A DNA stretch of 48,606 nucleotides from Thalassotalea marina (GTDB lineage: Bacteria; Pseudomonadota; Gammaproteobacteria; Enterobacterales; Alteromonadaceae), in assembly GCF_014656435.1 (NCBI RefSeq), contig NZ_BNCK01000015.1, positions 1 through 48,606 on the forward strand. Reading direction: 5' to 3'. Below are positions 29,670 to 39,271 of this stretch, piece by piece. Position numbers and translations under genes: made by a program. The stretch's first letter is position 1; the number at the start of each line of letters is the position of its first letter. The notes under the pieces are model-generated. The model worked only from the letters and a program-made list of their open reading frames with translations. It did no database searches and was not told the DNA's origin.

Positions 29670-30176
29670 ATGAAGTTTGAAACCTTATCTTTGTTACATG
29701 TAAACCGTTTGTTTGAATTTGAACTGAAAAACAAAGGCTGGTTTGAATCTATGATAGAGCCAAGATCAGAATGTTTTTACTCCAACACAGGCGTGCTTTC
29801 CCATGTCAATATGCTACTAACTGACATGGAAATGGGGAAGGGCTTTAATGCTGTGATCACTAAAGACGATGCCATTATTGCCCGTGCAAATTTAAAAAAT
29901 ATTAAACATGGCTGTGCAGAAGTGGGCTTTCGTGTCTCGTCTGAAAATACTGGGCAAGGTGTTGGTAGCTTTTGTTTAACAGTTTTAATTGATTACGCTA
30001 AAGAGTTAAATTTAAAACAGTTAAATGCTTTTGTACTTGAAAACAATATTGCCTCTAAGCGAGTACTGGAAAAGCAAGGTTTTGTTGTTATCGATAATAT
30101 AAAGCAGTATTTGAGAGTAAATAACGAAGTTTATGATTGTTGGGTGTTGCAGAAAAATTTAGATAATGTGAATTAA
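29670..30176 (+). CDS. GNAT-family acetyltransferase (RimJ/RimL type)
   Basis: A 168-residue N-acetyltransferase of the Acetyltransf_3 group. The acetyl-CoA loop is in VGFRVSSENTGQGVGSFCLTVLIDYA, and the final motif is LENNIASKRVLEKQGFVV, the classical N-x-x-S-x-x-v-l-e-k-x-G-F. It probably acetylates an amine of a protein or small molecule; the substrate is not known. The ATG at 29670 follows GGTGGGAAG and is preferred to one five codons upstream. A terminator follows. Confidence 0.88.
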   Translation: MKFETLSLLHVNRLFEFELKNKGWFESMIEPRSECFYSNTGVLSHVNMLLTDMEMGKGFNAVITKDDAIIARANLKNIKHGCAEVGFRVSSENTGQGVGSFCLTVLIDYAKELNLKQLNAFVLENNIASKRVLEKQGFVVIDNIKQYLRVNNEVYDCWVLQKNLDNVN

Positions 30177-30204
30177 CGAGAAGACGTTGTAGTTCAATTA
30201 AAAC

Positions 30205-30234
30205 GAAAAAAGCTCCTTAATAGGAGCTTTTTAC
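30205..30234 (+). terminator. Terminator after the GNAT gene
   Basis: AAAAAAGCTCCT and AGGAGCTTTTT with loop TAAT. It is symmetric, so it probably also stops transcripts that run out of the tRNA gene on the other strand. Confidence 0.92.
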
Positions 30235-30244
30235 TAAGAATTTT

Positions 30245-30321
<77 letters not shown>

Positions 30322-30448
30322 ACTTTTTGTCAGCAAATTGTGCTCGACAACGGGGCGCTATGTTATCGATCTGGATTTATTGTTGCAAGCAATTTTATTA
30401 AAAAAATTAACAATAATTAACTGTTTGCTTAACTATTGTTCAAATTGA

Positions 30449-31813
30449 TTAAATGCTTTGCGTTGCAAGACGATGTTGAATTATTTTTAATCGCCATGCC
30501 AGTAAAACAGCCGCTGCTGTTAAACCAGAAATAAAGCCAATCCAAAAACCATAAGGGCCAATAGGCTCAATAATCCAATCTGTCAATCCGAGCACTAGTC
30601 CAATAGATAAGCCAATAAGCCAGTAAGATACAAAAGTGATATATAAAATTGCTTTGGTATCTTTATAGCCACGCAATGCTCCTGCTGAAATAACTTGAAT
30701 CGCATCAGAAAATTGAAATAACGCAGCTAAAAACATTAAACTCGCCGCCAATTCAATCACTGGTAATTCATGGCTATAAATCGTGGCAATTTGTGTTCGA
30801 AAAGTTAGCGTTAATATGGCAGTAACTACAGCTATAACAAGACCAAATAAAATAGAATAGGTACAGGTGTCTTTGGCTTGGGCAATGTTACCATGGCCAA
30901 TTGCAGTGCCTACTTGTATTGTAACGGCCATTGCGATACTTAACGGGATCATAAATATTAACCCAGAAAAGTTAATCACAATTTGATGGCTAGCAACAAC
31001 CTCAGCACCAAATGGCGCTAATATTATGGCAACAACAGCAAACAGACTAACCTCGAATAACAATGACAGCGCAATAGGAATACCTAAACTTAAAATGTTT
31101 TTCATTTCATGCCAATTTGGCGCATAGAACTTGTTAAACATAGGGGCATGCTTTAAATGTTTACTAAATAAACAATACAATCCCATACCCAAACACATAA
31201 CCCAGTACACCATCGCTGTTGCAATACCGCAGCCAGCGCCACCCAGTTCAGGCATTCCAAAAGCACCATAGATAAACACATAGTTTGCTGGAATATTAAT
31301 GGCAAGCCCCAAAATGCTGACTATCATCGTCGGGCGAGTGTGAGATAAACCTTCAGAATAATTTCTAAACACCAAATACAAACAAAACCCTGGTCCACCC
31401 CAAACGACAAACTCAAGGTAGTCAAACATTAATCGTTTTAGCTCAGGTTCAAGTGTTACATTGTCATAAATAGCAGGGGCAATAAGATAATAAAGCCCAA
31501 TTAATGAAACTGACATCAACACACCGATCCACGCTGTTTGTTGAGTCGCTTTCCCTACTTTATCAAAGGCTTTAGCACCGGAAAATTGAGAGACAATGGC
31601 TGCTAGTGCCATAATGACACCAGAAATGGTTAAAATAACAGGTAACCAAACGCTGCTCGCTACTGCAACAGCGGCCATGTCTGTTGCACTTACTCGTCCA
31701 GCCATCACGGTATCGACAAAACCCATTAAGGTTTGTATTAACTGGGCGATTAGTATCGGATACGCCAAAATCATTAGGCGTTTGGTGTTGTCTATAAATC
31801 CTTGAAAATGCAT
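30449..31813 (-). CDS. norM: MATE-family multidrug/sodium antiporter (NorM)
   Basis: A 454-residue inner-membrane efflux protein with about 12 hydrophobic helices. The MATE pattern is clear: LAYPILIAQLIQTLMGFVDTVMAGRVSATDMAAVAVASSVW near the N terminus and ALRGYKDTKAI with adjacent helices in the second half. It exports cationic drugs or dyes in exchange for sodium or protons. It is divergent from ribE by 64 bp, the same arrangement as mdtK/ribE in E. coli, which supports NorM/MdtK. Confidence 0.94.
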   Translation of the reverse strand: MHFQGFIDNTKRLMILAYPILIAQLIQTLMGFVDTVMAGRVSATDMAAVAVASSVWLPVILTISGVIMALAAIVSQFSGAKAFDKVGKATQQTAWIGVLMSVSLIGLYYLIAPAIYDNVTLEPELKRLMFDYLEFVVWGGPGFCLYLVFRNYSEGLSHTRPTMIVSILGLAINIPANYVFIYGAFGMPELGGAGCGIATAMVYWVMCLGMGLYCLFSKHLKHAPMFNKFYAPNWHEMKNILSLGIPIALSLLFEVSLFAVVAIILAPFGAEVVASHQIVINFSGLIFMIPLSIAMAVTIQVGTAIGHGNIAQAKDTCTYSILFGLVIAVVTAILTLTFRTQIATIYSHELPVIELAASLMFLAALFQFSDAIQVISAGALRGYKDTKAILYITFVSYWLIGLSIGLVLGLTDWIIEPIGPYGFWIGFISGLTAAAVLLAWRLKIIQHRLATQSI

Positions 31814-31877
31814 TACGGGTGGTACTTCTTACACGAGATCGCTAGAATGCGATGACTTCTTAAAATATGGATGATAT

Positions 31878-32498
31878 ATGTTTACGGGTATTGTGCAATC
31901 ACAAGCTGAAATAATTTCTGTATCAGGTGATGACAGTTTTAAAAAAATAACCATACAAGGTGATTTAGCGCTAATTGATAACCTTACTTTAGGGGCGAGT
32001 ATTGCGATAAATGGCACCTGTTTGACCGTGGTTTCATTTGAACAAGATAATAAACATGGACAGGTAACCTTTGACGTTATTGATGAAACATTAAAGTTAA
32101 CTAATTTAGGCGCTCTAGAACTAGGGGACAAAGTTAACGTAGAACGCTCTTTACGAATGGGTGACGAGCTTGGTGGGCATTTGGTCAGCGGACACATCCA
32201 TACTTGCGGTACAGTCGTCAATCGGAATGTCAGTGCGTTGAACTGCGAGTTGCTAATTGAAGTTGGATCAGAAAGCCTCAAATATATATTCGCCAAAGGG
32301 TTTATTACCGTAAATGGAGTGAGCTTAACCGTTGGAAGAGTTGAAGACTCATGTTTTAGTTTGCATTTGATCCCTGAAACGCTTGAGCGTACAAACCTTG
32401 GACAGGCCAAAGTTGGCGATAGTGTTAACCTTGAATACGACCAACAAACAATGACGATTGTGTCGACCATTGAAAGAATGGGGCTATCGGTGAGCTAA
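31878..32498 (+). CDS. ribE: Riboflavin synthase, alpha subunit
   Basis: Forms riboflavin from two molecules of 6,7-dimethyl-8-ribityllumazine. The 206-residue protein is made of two similar lumazine-binding barrels: MFTGIVQS...INGTCLTVVSF in the first and GHLVSGHIHT...VNGVSLTVGRV in the second. The ending MGLSVS is short. No FMN riboswitch is visible in the 64-bp gap before it. Its last four bases overlap the stop of the convergent CPXCG gene. Confidence 0.96.
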   Translation: MFTGIVQSQAEIISVSGDDSFKKITIQGDLALIDNLTLGASIAINGTCLTVVSFEQDNKHGQVTFDVIDETLKLTNLGALELGDKVNVERSLRMGDELGGHLVSGHIHTCGTVVNRNVSALNCELLIEVGSESLKYIFAKGFITVNGVSLTVGRVEDSCFSLHLIPETLERTNLGQAKVGDSVNLEYDQQTMTIVSTIERMGLSVS

Positions 32499-32713
32499 AA
32501 TACTTGCTCGTCGTCACTATCAACAGCTAACTGAATTTTTTGATGATATTCGTCTATGTGCATATTTAGATGGATATCTCGACAACATGCGGCACATTCT
32601 TCGTAATAGTCTTGATCACCGGAAGAGGCATCCAGAGTGACATAAATATGATGGCCACAATGTGGGCATTCAATGCGTTGGTCGTGTACGCTACGAGAAG
32701 GATCATGGGGCAT
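32495..32713 (-). CDS. CPXCG-motif cysteine-rich protein
   Basis: A 72-residue protein with one probable zinc site made of CPHCG and CAACC, and an acidic tail. CPXCG proteins are widespread in gammaproteobacteria; their function is not known. AGGAGG precedes the ATG. Its 3' end overlaps that of ribE by 4 bp, so the two convergent genes share their terminator region. Confidence 0.9.
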   Translation of the reverse strand: MPHDPSRSVHDQRIECPHCGHHIYVTLDASSGDQDYYEECAACCRDIHLNMHIDEYHQKIQLAVDSDDEQVF

Positions 32714-32835
32714 AATGCCTCCTAGATACTGGTAAACACCGTAACAATAATTATGGCAATTTTTGCCAAAACTACCAGTTTAATGGGCTGTGTGGCGCCG
32801 TAAAATAACTGTCACAATATAAGTCACTAAAAACA

Positions 32836-33708
32836 TTAAGGTGTTTCAAACGATAATATTCTTTGTAAACAAGCTTTGGCTTGATCAATATAGACGCCAC
32901 CAAACAAATTGGCATGATTGAGAACATGATAAAAATTGTAGACATGTTTTCTTGTTTCATAGCGTTCAGGTAGTGGTAAAACTTTTTGATACCCCTGATA
33001 AAAAGCTAATGGAAATCGACCAAATAATTCTGTCATCGCGATATCAACTTCACGGTCACCGTAATAACTGGCAGGGTCAAATATCACAGGTTGTTTGTGG
33101 TAAAAGCCTACGTTACCTTGCCATAAATCGCCATGCACTAAACAAGGTGATACTTGATGATGAGTCAGCAAGTCATGGCAAACTTGGGTGATGTAATCTA
33201 TATCTCCCAATATGATTGACTTTTCACTCAGTAATTGTAGTTGCCAAGCAATGCGTTGCTGTGAAAAAAACTGCCGCCAATTACTCGACCAACGATTAGG
33301 TTGAACAGTACTACCAATCACATTGTCGTGTTGCCAGCCAAACTGACCATGGCTTGTGGTTTTGTGTAACCAAGCAAGTTGTTGTCCTAGAGTGTGCCAT
33401 TGTTTGTCGGTAGGCTGTTTAAGCTCTAAATACTCTAATACCAAAAAACTATGCTCAGCTGTTTTCCCAACAGCAATAACTTCGGGAACTTTGATTTGTT
33501 CAGCTAAGTGCAAAGCGTTTAGACTGTAAGCTTCAGCTTCAAAGTTATCTAGTCGACTGGCTTGATTGATTTTTACAAAGTAACGCTTTGAGCAACCTTC
33601 AACAAGGTAACTTTGATTGATATCTCCACCTGTTATCGACGAGGTTGCGTCAATAGAGAAGGGGGCATCAGTTGCTTGGGTTATTGCCTCAGCGATGACA
33701 TTCCACAT
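32836..33708 (-). CDS. Fructosamine kinase family protein (YniA-like)
   Basis: A 290-residue kinase with the aminoglycoside phosphotransferase/protein-kinase fold. It has SSITGGDINQSYLV at the N terminus, YFVKIN as the ATP-binding lysine strand, the catalytic loop LVHGDLWQGNV near residue 195 and the metal-binding VIFDPASYYGDREVDIAM. Relatives phosphorylate ketosamines or ribulosamines on glycated proteins, a repair function. In E. coli yniA also lies not far from thrS. GAGG precedes the ATG. Confidence 0.9.
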   Translation of the reverse strand: MWNVIAEAITQATDAPFSIDATSSITGGDINQSYLVEGCSKRYFVKINQASRLDNFEAEAYSLNALHLAEQIKVPEVIAVGKTAEHSFLVLEYLELKQPTDKQWHTLGQQLAWLHKTTSHGQFGWQHDNVIGSTVQPNRWSSNWRQFFSQQRIAWQLQLLSEKSIILGDIDYITQVCHDLLTHHQVSPCLVHGDLWQGNVGFYHKQPVIFDPASYYGDREVDIAMTELFGRFPLAFYQGYQKVLPLPERYETRKHVYNFYHVLNHANLFGGVYIDQAKACLQRILSFETP

Positions 33709-33729
33709 ATCAATACCTCAACAAAAATA

Positions 33730-34374
33730 TTATTTCTCATTAGTATAGTGGACAGGAAACTGCCGGTGTAGATTTTCAAGGGATTTCCACAAGCTCTTTT
33801 TCGCTAAATTGTTTACCATCCAATTGGGTAAATCACCATTAGGATTTGCTAAAAATTGATAGCTAACACTAATTGTATGTTCGCTTGTTTTGATTATCGA
33901 CCAGCAGCCAAATTCCATTGTCATCGCGATGGTATCATCGGGCGGGGTAAACGGACTATTCTCGACTGCTATTTTCATTGTTGATGAAGAATGTAAAGTG
34001 ATAGTTGATTTGGCTGACATGACTCTTGGGCTTACGACAAAAAAACCATCAAAATAGGTAGTAATAATGGATTGTTTATTGTCTATTTGAGTGATATCTA
34101 CTTTACTTGCGCGATCTAGCCAGGATAAGACATTGTCTTCAAGATTGAGAAATTGGTAAAACTTTTCGATTGAGGTGTTTAATTTTATATTGGCCTTTAG
34201 GGCATTAATAGCACTTATATCTGTTTGAGCAAAGTGAACTGAATAGTTATTGTTACTGCGCCACAATTGCCAAGTGCTTATGTTGATATCATCACAACTG
34301 GCTTTGGCAATAGATGGGTAAATAGCGGAAATAACCACTGTTATTAGGGCAGAAATAGAGCTAATTTTTTTCAT
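33730..34374 (-). CDS. START-domain-like secreted protein
   Basis: A 214-residue exported protein. The N terminus MKKISSISALITVVISAIYPSIAKA is a signal peptide with probable cleavage after AKA. The rest follows a START/Bet v 1-like lipid-binding pattern: TWQLWRSNNNYSVHFAQ, a helical segment, YFDGFFVVSPR, and a C-terminal helix NWMVNNLAKKSLWKSLENL. Its ligand is unknown. The ATG at 34374 is preferred to an earlier start that would place seven residues before the signal peptide. Confidence 0.75.
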   Translation of the reverse strand: MKKISSISALITVVISAIYPSIAKASCDDINISTWQLWRSNNNYSVHFAQTDISAINALKANIKLNTSIEKFYQFLNLEDNVLSWLDRASKVDITQIDNKQSIITTYFDGFFVVSPRVMSAKSTITLHSSSTMKIAVENSPFTPPDDTIAMTMEFGCWSIIKTSEHTISVSYQFLANPNGDLPNWMVNNLAKKSLWKSLENLHRQFPVHYTNEK

Positions 34375-34441
34375 CAAAAGAGTATACCAAACCAATTTCG
34401 CTACCTATAAAGATTTAATCTGTTATTTAACACTTTATTCA

Positions 34442-34470
34442 TTGCATTACAGGGCATAATCCCCTATATT
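34442..34470 (+). promoter_or_regulatory. Probable thrS promoter
   Basis: TTGCAT (34442-34447), a 17-bp spacer and TATATT (34465-34470) make a good sigma-70 promoter about 125 bp before the thrS start. The leader is long enough for the translational control known for thrS in E. coli, but a tRNA-like fold was not verified. Confidence 0.6.
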
Positions 34471-34594
34471 CACCCGCTTACGTGAAGAGAGCAAAAAGAT
34501 TTATCGATAACGCTTTTTAATCTCAATATTAGAAATATTAAAACACTTAACATTCGACACTTGGTAGGTGCCGACACTGTAAAAAGGAAAATTC

Positions 34595-36505
34595 ATGCCT
34601 GTAATTACTCTTCCTGACGGTAGTCAACGTTCTTTCGATAATGCTATTTCTGTAATGGATGTTGCATTAGATATCGGTCCTGGCTTAGCAAAAGCAACAA
34701 TCGCAGGGCGCGTTAATGGCGATCTAGTTGATGCATGTGAATTAATCACTGAAGATGCCAACTTGCAACTGATCACCAATAAAGATGAAGATGGTTTAGA
34801 AATTATTCGTCACTCGTGTGCGCATTTATTAGGGCATGCGATTAAACAATTATGGCCAAACACCAAAATGGCGATTGGGCCAGTTATCGACAACGGCTTT
34901 TACTACGATGTCGATTTAGATCATTCTATTAATGAAGAAGATTTAGCTAAATTAGAAAAGCGCATGCTTGATTTAGCAACGACAAATTACGACGTTGTTA
35001 AGAAGACAGTTTCTTGGCAAGAAGCACGTGACACATTTGAATCACGTGGCGAAACGTACAAAATGGAAATCCTAGACGAAAATATCGAAAAAGATGATCG
35101 TCCAGGCTTATACCATCATGAAGAATACATTGATATGTGTCGTGGTCCACACGTACCAAATATGCGTCACTGTCATCACCTTAAGTTAATGAAAGTGTCG
35201 GGTGCGTATTGGCGTGGCGACTCTGACAATAAAATGTTGCAGCGTATATACGGCACAGCGTGGGCTGATAAAAAGCAACTAAAAGCTTATATTCAGCGTT
35301 TAGCAGAAGCTGAAAAGCGTGATCACCGTAAAATTGGTAAGGCACTTGATTTATTTCACTGGCAAGAAGAAGCGCCAGGCATGGTGTTTTGGCATAATGA
35401 CGGTTGGACTATATACACTGAGCTAGAAAAGTTTGTTCGTGAAAAGCTACATGAGTACGATTATGACGAAGTAAAAGGCCCATTAATGATGGACCGTGTG
35501 CTTTGGGAACGTTCAGGCCATTGGGACAAATACTCTGATGCAATGTTTACGACTGAATCAGAAAAGCGTGAATATGCAATTAAACCAATGAACTGTCCAG
35601 GTCACGTGCAAATCTTTAACCAAGGGTTAAAATCTTACCGTGATTTACCATTAAGAATGGCTGAATTTGGTTGTTGTCACCGTAACGAACCATCGGGTGC
35701 GTTACACGGCTTGATGCGCGTGCGTGGCTTTACTCAAGACGATGCTCATATTTTCTGTACTGAAAATCAAGTTCAAAATGAAGTCACTAAATGTATTGAA
35801 ATGGTTTACGACGTTTACCAAACATTTGGTTTTGAAGACATTATCGTTAAGTTATCAACTCGTCCTGAGCAACGTATTGGTAGCGACGAAATGTGGGATA
35901 AAGCGGAAGAAGGCCTAGCTGAAGCGCTGAAAAGTAAAGATATCAGTTTTGAATACTTGCCAGGCGAGGGAGCTTTCTACGGCCCTAAAATTGAGTTTAC
36001 TTTACTCGACTGTTTAGGTCGTAATTGGCAATGTGGTACAGTTCAGCTAGACTTTGCTTTGCCAGAGCGACTTGGTGCTACGTATGTTGGTGAAGATAAC
36101 GAACGTTATCAACCAGTTATGATTCACCGGGCCATTTTAGGTTCACTTGAACGTTTTATTGGTATCTTAATTGAAGAATACTCTGGTAAATTCCCGACTT
36201 GGTTATCACCAATTCAGGCAACTGTGATGAATATTACTGACAAACAGTCAGAATATTGTGAAAAAGTTGTAAAAAAACTAAAAGAAAATGGATTTAGAGC
36301 AAAAGTAGACTTGAGAAATGAGAAGATAGGCTTTAAAATCCGCGAGCACACTTTGAAGCGTGTTCCATATCTTTTAGTTGTTGGTGACAAAGAAATGGAA
36401 AATGGCGAAATTGCCATCCGCACACGAAGTGGAGAAGATTTAGGAAAAATGTCTGTTGACGACTTCATTGCGAAGCTAAGCGAAGAAGTTGCTACGCGGG
36501 CATAA
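34595..36505 (+). CDS. thrS: Threonine-tRNA ligase
   Basis: Charges tRNA-Thr. The 636-residue protein has the TGS domain (residues 1-62), the editing domain with [10 protein letters not shown] and the later CRGPH. The class II catalytic core follows with [10 protein letters not shown] (zinc cysteine), [31 protein letters not shown] and [11 protein letters not shown], then the anticodon-binding domain. The ATG follows AAGGAAAA. It begins the conserved thrS-infC-rpmI-rplT translation cluster. Confidence 0.98.
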   Translation: MPVITLPDGSQRSFDNAISVMDVALDIGPGLAKATIAGRVNGDLVDACELITEDANLQLITNKDEDGLEIIRHSCAHLLGHAIKQLWPNTKMAIGPVIDNGFYYDVDLDHSINEEDLAKLEKRMLDLATTNYDVVKKTVSWQEARDTFESRGETYKMEILDENIEKDDRPGLYHHEEYIDMCRGPHVPNMRHCHHLKLMKVSGAYWRGDSDNKMLQRIYGTAWADKKQLKAYIQRLAEAEKRDHRKIGKALDLFHWQEEAPGMVFWHNDGWTIYTELEKFVREKLHEYDYDEVKGPLMMDRVLWERSGHWDKYSDAMFTTESEKREYAIKPMNCPGHVQIFNQGLKSYRDLPLRMAEFGCCHRNEPSGALHGLMRVRGFTQDDAHIFCTENQVQNEVTKCIEMVYDVYQTFGFEDIIVKLSTRPEQRIGSDEMWDKAEEGLAEALKSKDISFEYLPGEGAFYGPKIEFTLLDCLGRNWQCGTVQLDFALPERLGATYVGEDNERYQPVMIHRAILGSLERFIGILIEEYSGKFPTWLSPIQATVMNITDKQSEYCEKVVKKLKENGFRAKVDLRNEKIGFKIREHTLKRVPYLLVVGDKEMENGEIAIRTRSGEDLGKMSVDDFIAKLSEEVATRA

Positions 36506-36572
36506 TTGCTAGCCTAAGCAAGTGCTTAGGCTTTTGCTAAATTGTTTGTTTATATGCTTGGAGGAATAAACT

Positions 36573-37112
36573 ATTAAAGGTAGTTTAAAAGGCGGTCAAA
36601 AAGAACCGCAACACAAACTGAATGAAGCGATTACAGCGTCTGAAGTACGATTAATCGGTTTAGAGAATGAAGCTATTGGCGTTGTTTCACTTAACGAAGC
36701 GTTAGATGAAGCAGAAAAAGCGGGCGTTGATCTTGTAGAAATCAGCCCTACTGCTAAGCCACCAGTTTGTCGCGTGATGGACTACGGTAAGTTCCTCTAC
36801 GAGAAGAGCAAGCAGCAAAAAGAGCAAAAGAAAAAGCAAAAGCAGATTCAGGTTAAGGAAATTAAATTCCGTCCTGGAACCGACGAGGGTGATTATCAAG
36901 TGAAATTACGTAACTTGAAGCGCTTCGTTGAAGGTGGCGACAAAGTGAAAGTTACTTTGCGTTTCCGTGGTCGTGAGATGGCACACCAAGAACTGGGTAT
37001 TGAACTTTTAACTCGCGTTAAAAACGATTTAGAAGAGCTTACAACAGTGGAGTCTTTCCCTAGAAAAGCGGAAGGTCGCCAAATGGTGATGGTACTTGCA
37101 CCTAAAAAATAA
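36573..37112 (+). CDS. infC: Translation initiation factor IF-3 (AUU start)
   Basis: A 179-residue IF-3 that checks start-codon pairing on the 30S subunit. The start is ATT at 36573, preceded by GGAGG at 36560-36564. The frame has no ATG until 36774, which would remove the N-terminal domain. From ATT it reads (M)KGSLKGGQ... and then [21 protein letters not shown], followed by [25 protein letters not shown], the expected family sequence. The rare AUU start is the basis of infC autoregulation in E. coli. It lies between thrS and rpmI as usual. Confidence 0.96.
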   Translation: MKGSLKGGQKEPQHKLNEAITASEVRLIGLENEAIGVVSLNEALDEAEKAGVDLVEISPTAKPPVCRVMDYGKFLYEKSKQQKEQKKKQKQIQVKEIKFRPGTDEGDYQVKLRNLKRFVEGGDKVKVTLRFRGREMAHQELGIELLTRVKNDLEELTTVESFPRKAEGRQMVMVLAPKK

Positions 37113-37252
37113 TCAATAGTTGGTCATGCAAGTAGTAGATTTAATCTACTCACCGCTATTGTGTAAGGGGTACTGTTAGGCCTGAAAGTAAAACAAGTTA
37201 CATTGTTTTCGCCTACTTTACCAAAGTTCATGGCAATGTGGAGTAAACATCA
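37113..37252 (+). promoter_or_regulatory. infC-rpmI leader, possible L20 operator
   Basis: A 140-bp untranslated gap with a small hairpin TAGAT-tta-ATCTA near 37136. In E. coli this region carries the ribosomal protein L20 repressor site. The position fits, but I could not confirm the pseudoknot or the L20 motif. Confidence 0.35.
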
Positions 37253-37450
37253 ATGCCTAAAATGAAAACGAATAAAGGCGCTGCTAAGCGCTTTAAAAAG
37301 ACTGCTTCAGGCGGTTACAAATGCAAACAAGCTGGTCTTCGTCATATCTTGACTAAGCGTCGCACTAAAGTAAAACGTCATTTACGTCCTAAGAGCATGG
37401 TTGCAGCTGCTGATGTTAAATCAGTAGATCGCATGTTAGGTTGCGCGTAA
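37253..37450 (+). CDS. rpmI: 50S ribosomal protein L35
   Basis: A 65-residue, strongly basic ribosomal protein. It begins [14 protein letters not shown] and contains [16 protein letters not shown], the L35 signature. The ATG follows GTGGAG. It is followed 20 bp later by rplT. Confidence 0.98.
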   Translation: MPKMKTNKGAAKRFKKTASGGYKCKQAGLRHILTKRRTKVKRHLRPKSMVAAADVKSVDRMLGCA

Positions 37451-37470
37451 GGTTAAGAGGAGATTAGATA

Positions 37471-37827
37471 ATGGCAAGAGTAAAACGCGGTGTTGTAGCA
37501 CGTCGTTCTCACAAAAAAATCCTAAAGCAAGCTAAAGGCTACTACGGTGCTCGTAGTCGCGTTTATCGCGTTGCTTTCCAAGCTGTAACTAAAGCTGGCC
37601 AATACGCATACCGTGACCGTCGTCAACGTAAGCGTCAATTCCGTCAACTTTGGATTGCTCGTATTAACGCGGCGTCTCGTCAAAATGGTTTATCTTACAG
37701 CCGTTTCATCAATGGCTTGAAAAAAGCTTCGATTGAAATCGATCGTAAGATCCTTGCTGACATCGCAGTATACGATAAAGCAGCATTTTCTGTTTTAGTT
37801 GAAAAAGCGCAAGCTTCTTTAGCATAA
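37471..37827 (+). CDS. rplT: 50S ribosomal protein L20
   Basis: A 118-residue basic protein, [29 protein letters not shown] at the N terminus and [15 protein letters not shown] in the globular part. It binds 23S rRNA early in 50S assembly and represses its own operon in E. coli. AAGAGGAG precedes the ATG. In most gammaproteobacteria pheS follows; here purC and a chemoreceptor come first. Confidence 0.98.
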   Translation: MARVKRGVVARRSHKKILKQAKGYYGARSRVYRVAFQAVTKAGQYAYRDRRQRKRQFRQLWIARINAASRQNGLSYSRFINGLKKASIEIDRKILADIAVYDKAAFSVLVEKAQASLA

Positions 37828-37843
37828 ACTAGAATGTAATACT

Positions 37844-37876
37844 GGGAAGGGCGCTACGGCGTCCTTTTCCGTTTCT
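37844..37876 (+). terminator. Probable rplT terminator
   Basis: An imperfect hairpin GGAAGGGCGC-tacg-GCGTCCTTTTCC followed by GTTTC. It would end the thrS-rplT unit before purC. Confidence 0.55.
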
Positions 37877-37905
37877 AACTGCGGTTATTGATGAGCCTGA
37901 GAGCC

Positions 37906-37942
37906 TATTTGTTTACTTATATAATCTGCAAGTAAACAAATA
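37906..37942. promoter_or_regulatory. Inverted repeat around a -10 box upstream of purC
   Basis: Perfect 13-bp arms TATTTGTTTACTT (37906-37918) and AAGTAAACAAATA (37930-37942), separated by 11 bp. TATAAT (37920-37925) sits in the centre, 27 bp or more before the purC ATG. It looks like an operator over a promoter. It does not resemble the PurR site of E. coli (ACGnAAACGTTTnCGT). Confidence 0.55.
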
Positions 37943-37968
37943 TACTCTTGAAAGAAAAGGTTTCAAAC

Positions 37969-39072
37969 ATGACAGTTGCTAGTGGTGTTCTTGCCGTTAA
38001 TAACGATTTACCCATTCGTACCCATTTACCTGTACACAGTGGCAAAGTTCGCTCTGTTTACTGGTTAACTCAAGCAGATAGTGCACGCCTTATTGAAGAA
38101 AAAGGCTATCCAGTACCGTCAGATACAGAGCTGGCGATTATGGTGATAAGTGATCGTATTTCAGCGTTTGATTGTATTTGGAAGGGTGAAGGTGACTTGC
38201 GTGGTGTACCAGGAAAAGGTGCAGCACTGAATGCCATTTCAAATCATTGGTTTAAATTGTTCAAAGAACAAGGCTTAGCTGACAGCCATATTTTGGATAT
38301 TCCTCACCCATTTGTTTGGATAGTACAAAAAGCAAAACCTGTGATGATTGAAGCGATTTGCCGAAGCTATATTACCGGTTCAATGTGGCGAGCTTATGAA
38401 AAGGGTGAGCGAGATTTTTGTGGGATCCAATTACCAGAAGGCTTAACTCGTGACAGTAAGCTTGATGAGTTATTAATGACGCCATCAACTAAAGGTATTT
38501 TAAAAGGTATTGAAGGTGTGCCTGAAGCTGATGACGTCAACATTACCCGTGAAAACATCGTAAACAACTATCAAGCATTTAACTTTAAATCGATTGATGA
38601 TGTCGCTTTGTATGAAAAGTTATTGAAGGAAGGGTTTGACGTTATTTCATCTGCGCTAGCTGAGTTAGACCAAATTTTTGTCGATACAAAATTTGAATTT
38701 GGCTATGTGAAAGATAAAGATGGTAACGACAAGCTGATCTATATGGATGAAGTAGGAACACCGGATTCATCTAGAATATGGGATGGTCCAGCTTATCGCG
38801 AAGGTAAAGTGGTTGAAAATTCCAAAGAAGGCTTCCGTCAATTATTGTTATCGCATTTCCCAGATCCAGATATTCTACTGAATAAAGAACGCATGGATGA
38901 AAGAACAGCGTTGGCAAATGACAACGAATTGCCTGTAGAAGTGTTGATGCAAGTATCAAAAACTTATACTGATATTGCAGAGAAAATCACAGGTCAAAAA
39001 ATTGTTCTCAGTGACGATCCTAAAGCTGAAATTATCAAGGTATTAAAAGATCAATACCAATTAATTGATTAA
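37969..39072 (+). CDS. purC: SAICAR synthase
   Basis: Joins aspartate to CAIR to make SAICAR in purine synthesis; PurB then cleaves the product. At 367 residues it is the long form found in many gammaproteobacteria. Family blocks include [53 protein letters not shown] and [13 protein letters not shown]. The ATG at 37969 follows AAAGG, so the upstream TTG at 37948 is not used. It is an insertion between rplT and pheS relative to the usual order. Confidence 0.95.
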   Translation: MTVASGVLAVNNDLPIRTHLPVHSGKVRSVYWLTQADSARLIEEKGYPVPSDTELAIMVISDRISAFDCIWKGEGDLRGVPGKGAALNAISNHWFKLFKEQGLADSHILDIPHPFVWIVQKAKPVMIEAICRSYITGSMWRAYEKGERDFCGIQLPEGLTRDSKLDELLMTPSTKGILKGIEGVPEADDVNITRENIVNNYQAFNFKSIDDVALYEKLLKEGFDVISSALAELDQIFVDTKFEFGYVKDKDGNDKLIYMDEVGTPDSSRIWDGPAYREGKVVENSKEGFRQLLLSHFPDPDILLNKERMDERTALANDNELPVEVLMQVSKTYTDIAEKITGQKIVLSDDPKAEIIKVLKDQYQLID

Positions 39073-39095
39073 TCAGCTCCTCAATGCAAAATGTA

Positions 39096-39128
39096 AAAAC
39101 GCTCTGTGTTCTTCATAGGGCGTTTTTA
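39096..39128 (+). terminator. purC terminator
   Basis: AAAACGC-tCT and AG-gGCGTTTTT form a hairpin with a loop of about 12 nt and a T tract, about 25 bases after the purC stop. Confidence 0.8.
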
Positions 39129-39271
39129 GTTTAATAACCTTAATTCCTCACGCTTAATTCCGTTACTCTCATTTATTAGTATTGTCCATTGAATTGGCAT
39201 CATTTTCAGTTGCCTCCTATAGTTAGTTTCAACTGCATTTTTAAATTTGTTACTGTTCAAAAGGAAGTTGC

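Noticed and set aside
31814-31877. FMN riboswitch before ribE
   Set aside because: The gap is only 64 bp and lacks the conserved FMN aptamer; ribE in gammaproteobacteria is normally not under that riboswitch.
31829-32470. Long open frame opposite ribE
   Set aside because: It is the antisense of riboflavin synthase, with a serine- and leucine-rich composition typical of a shadow frame.
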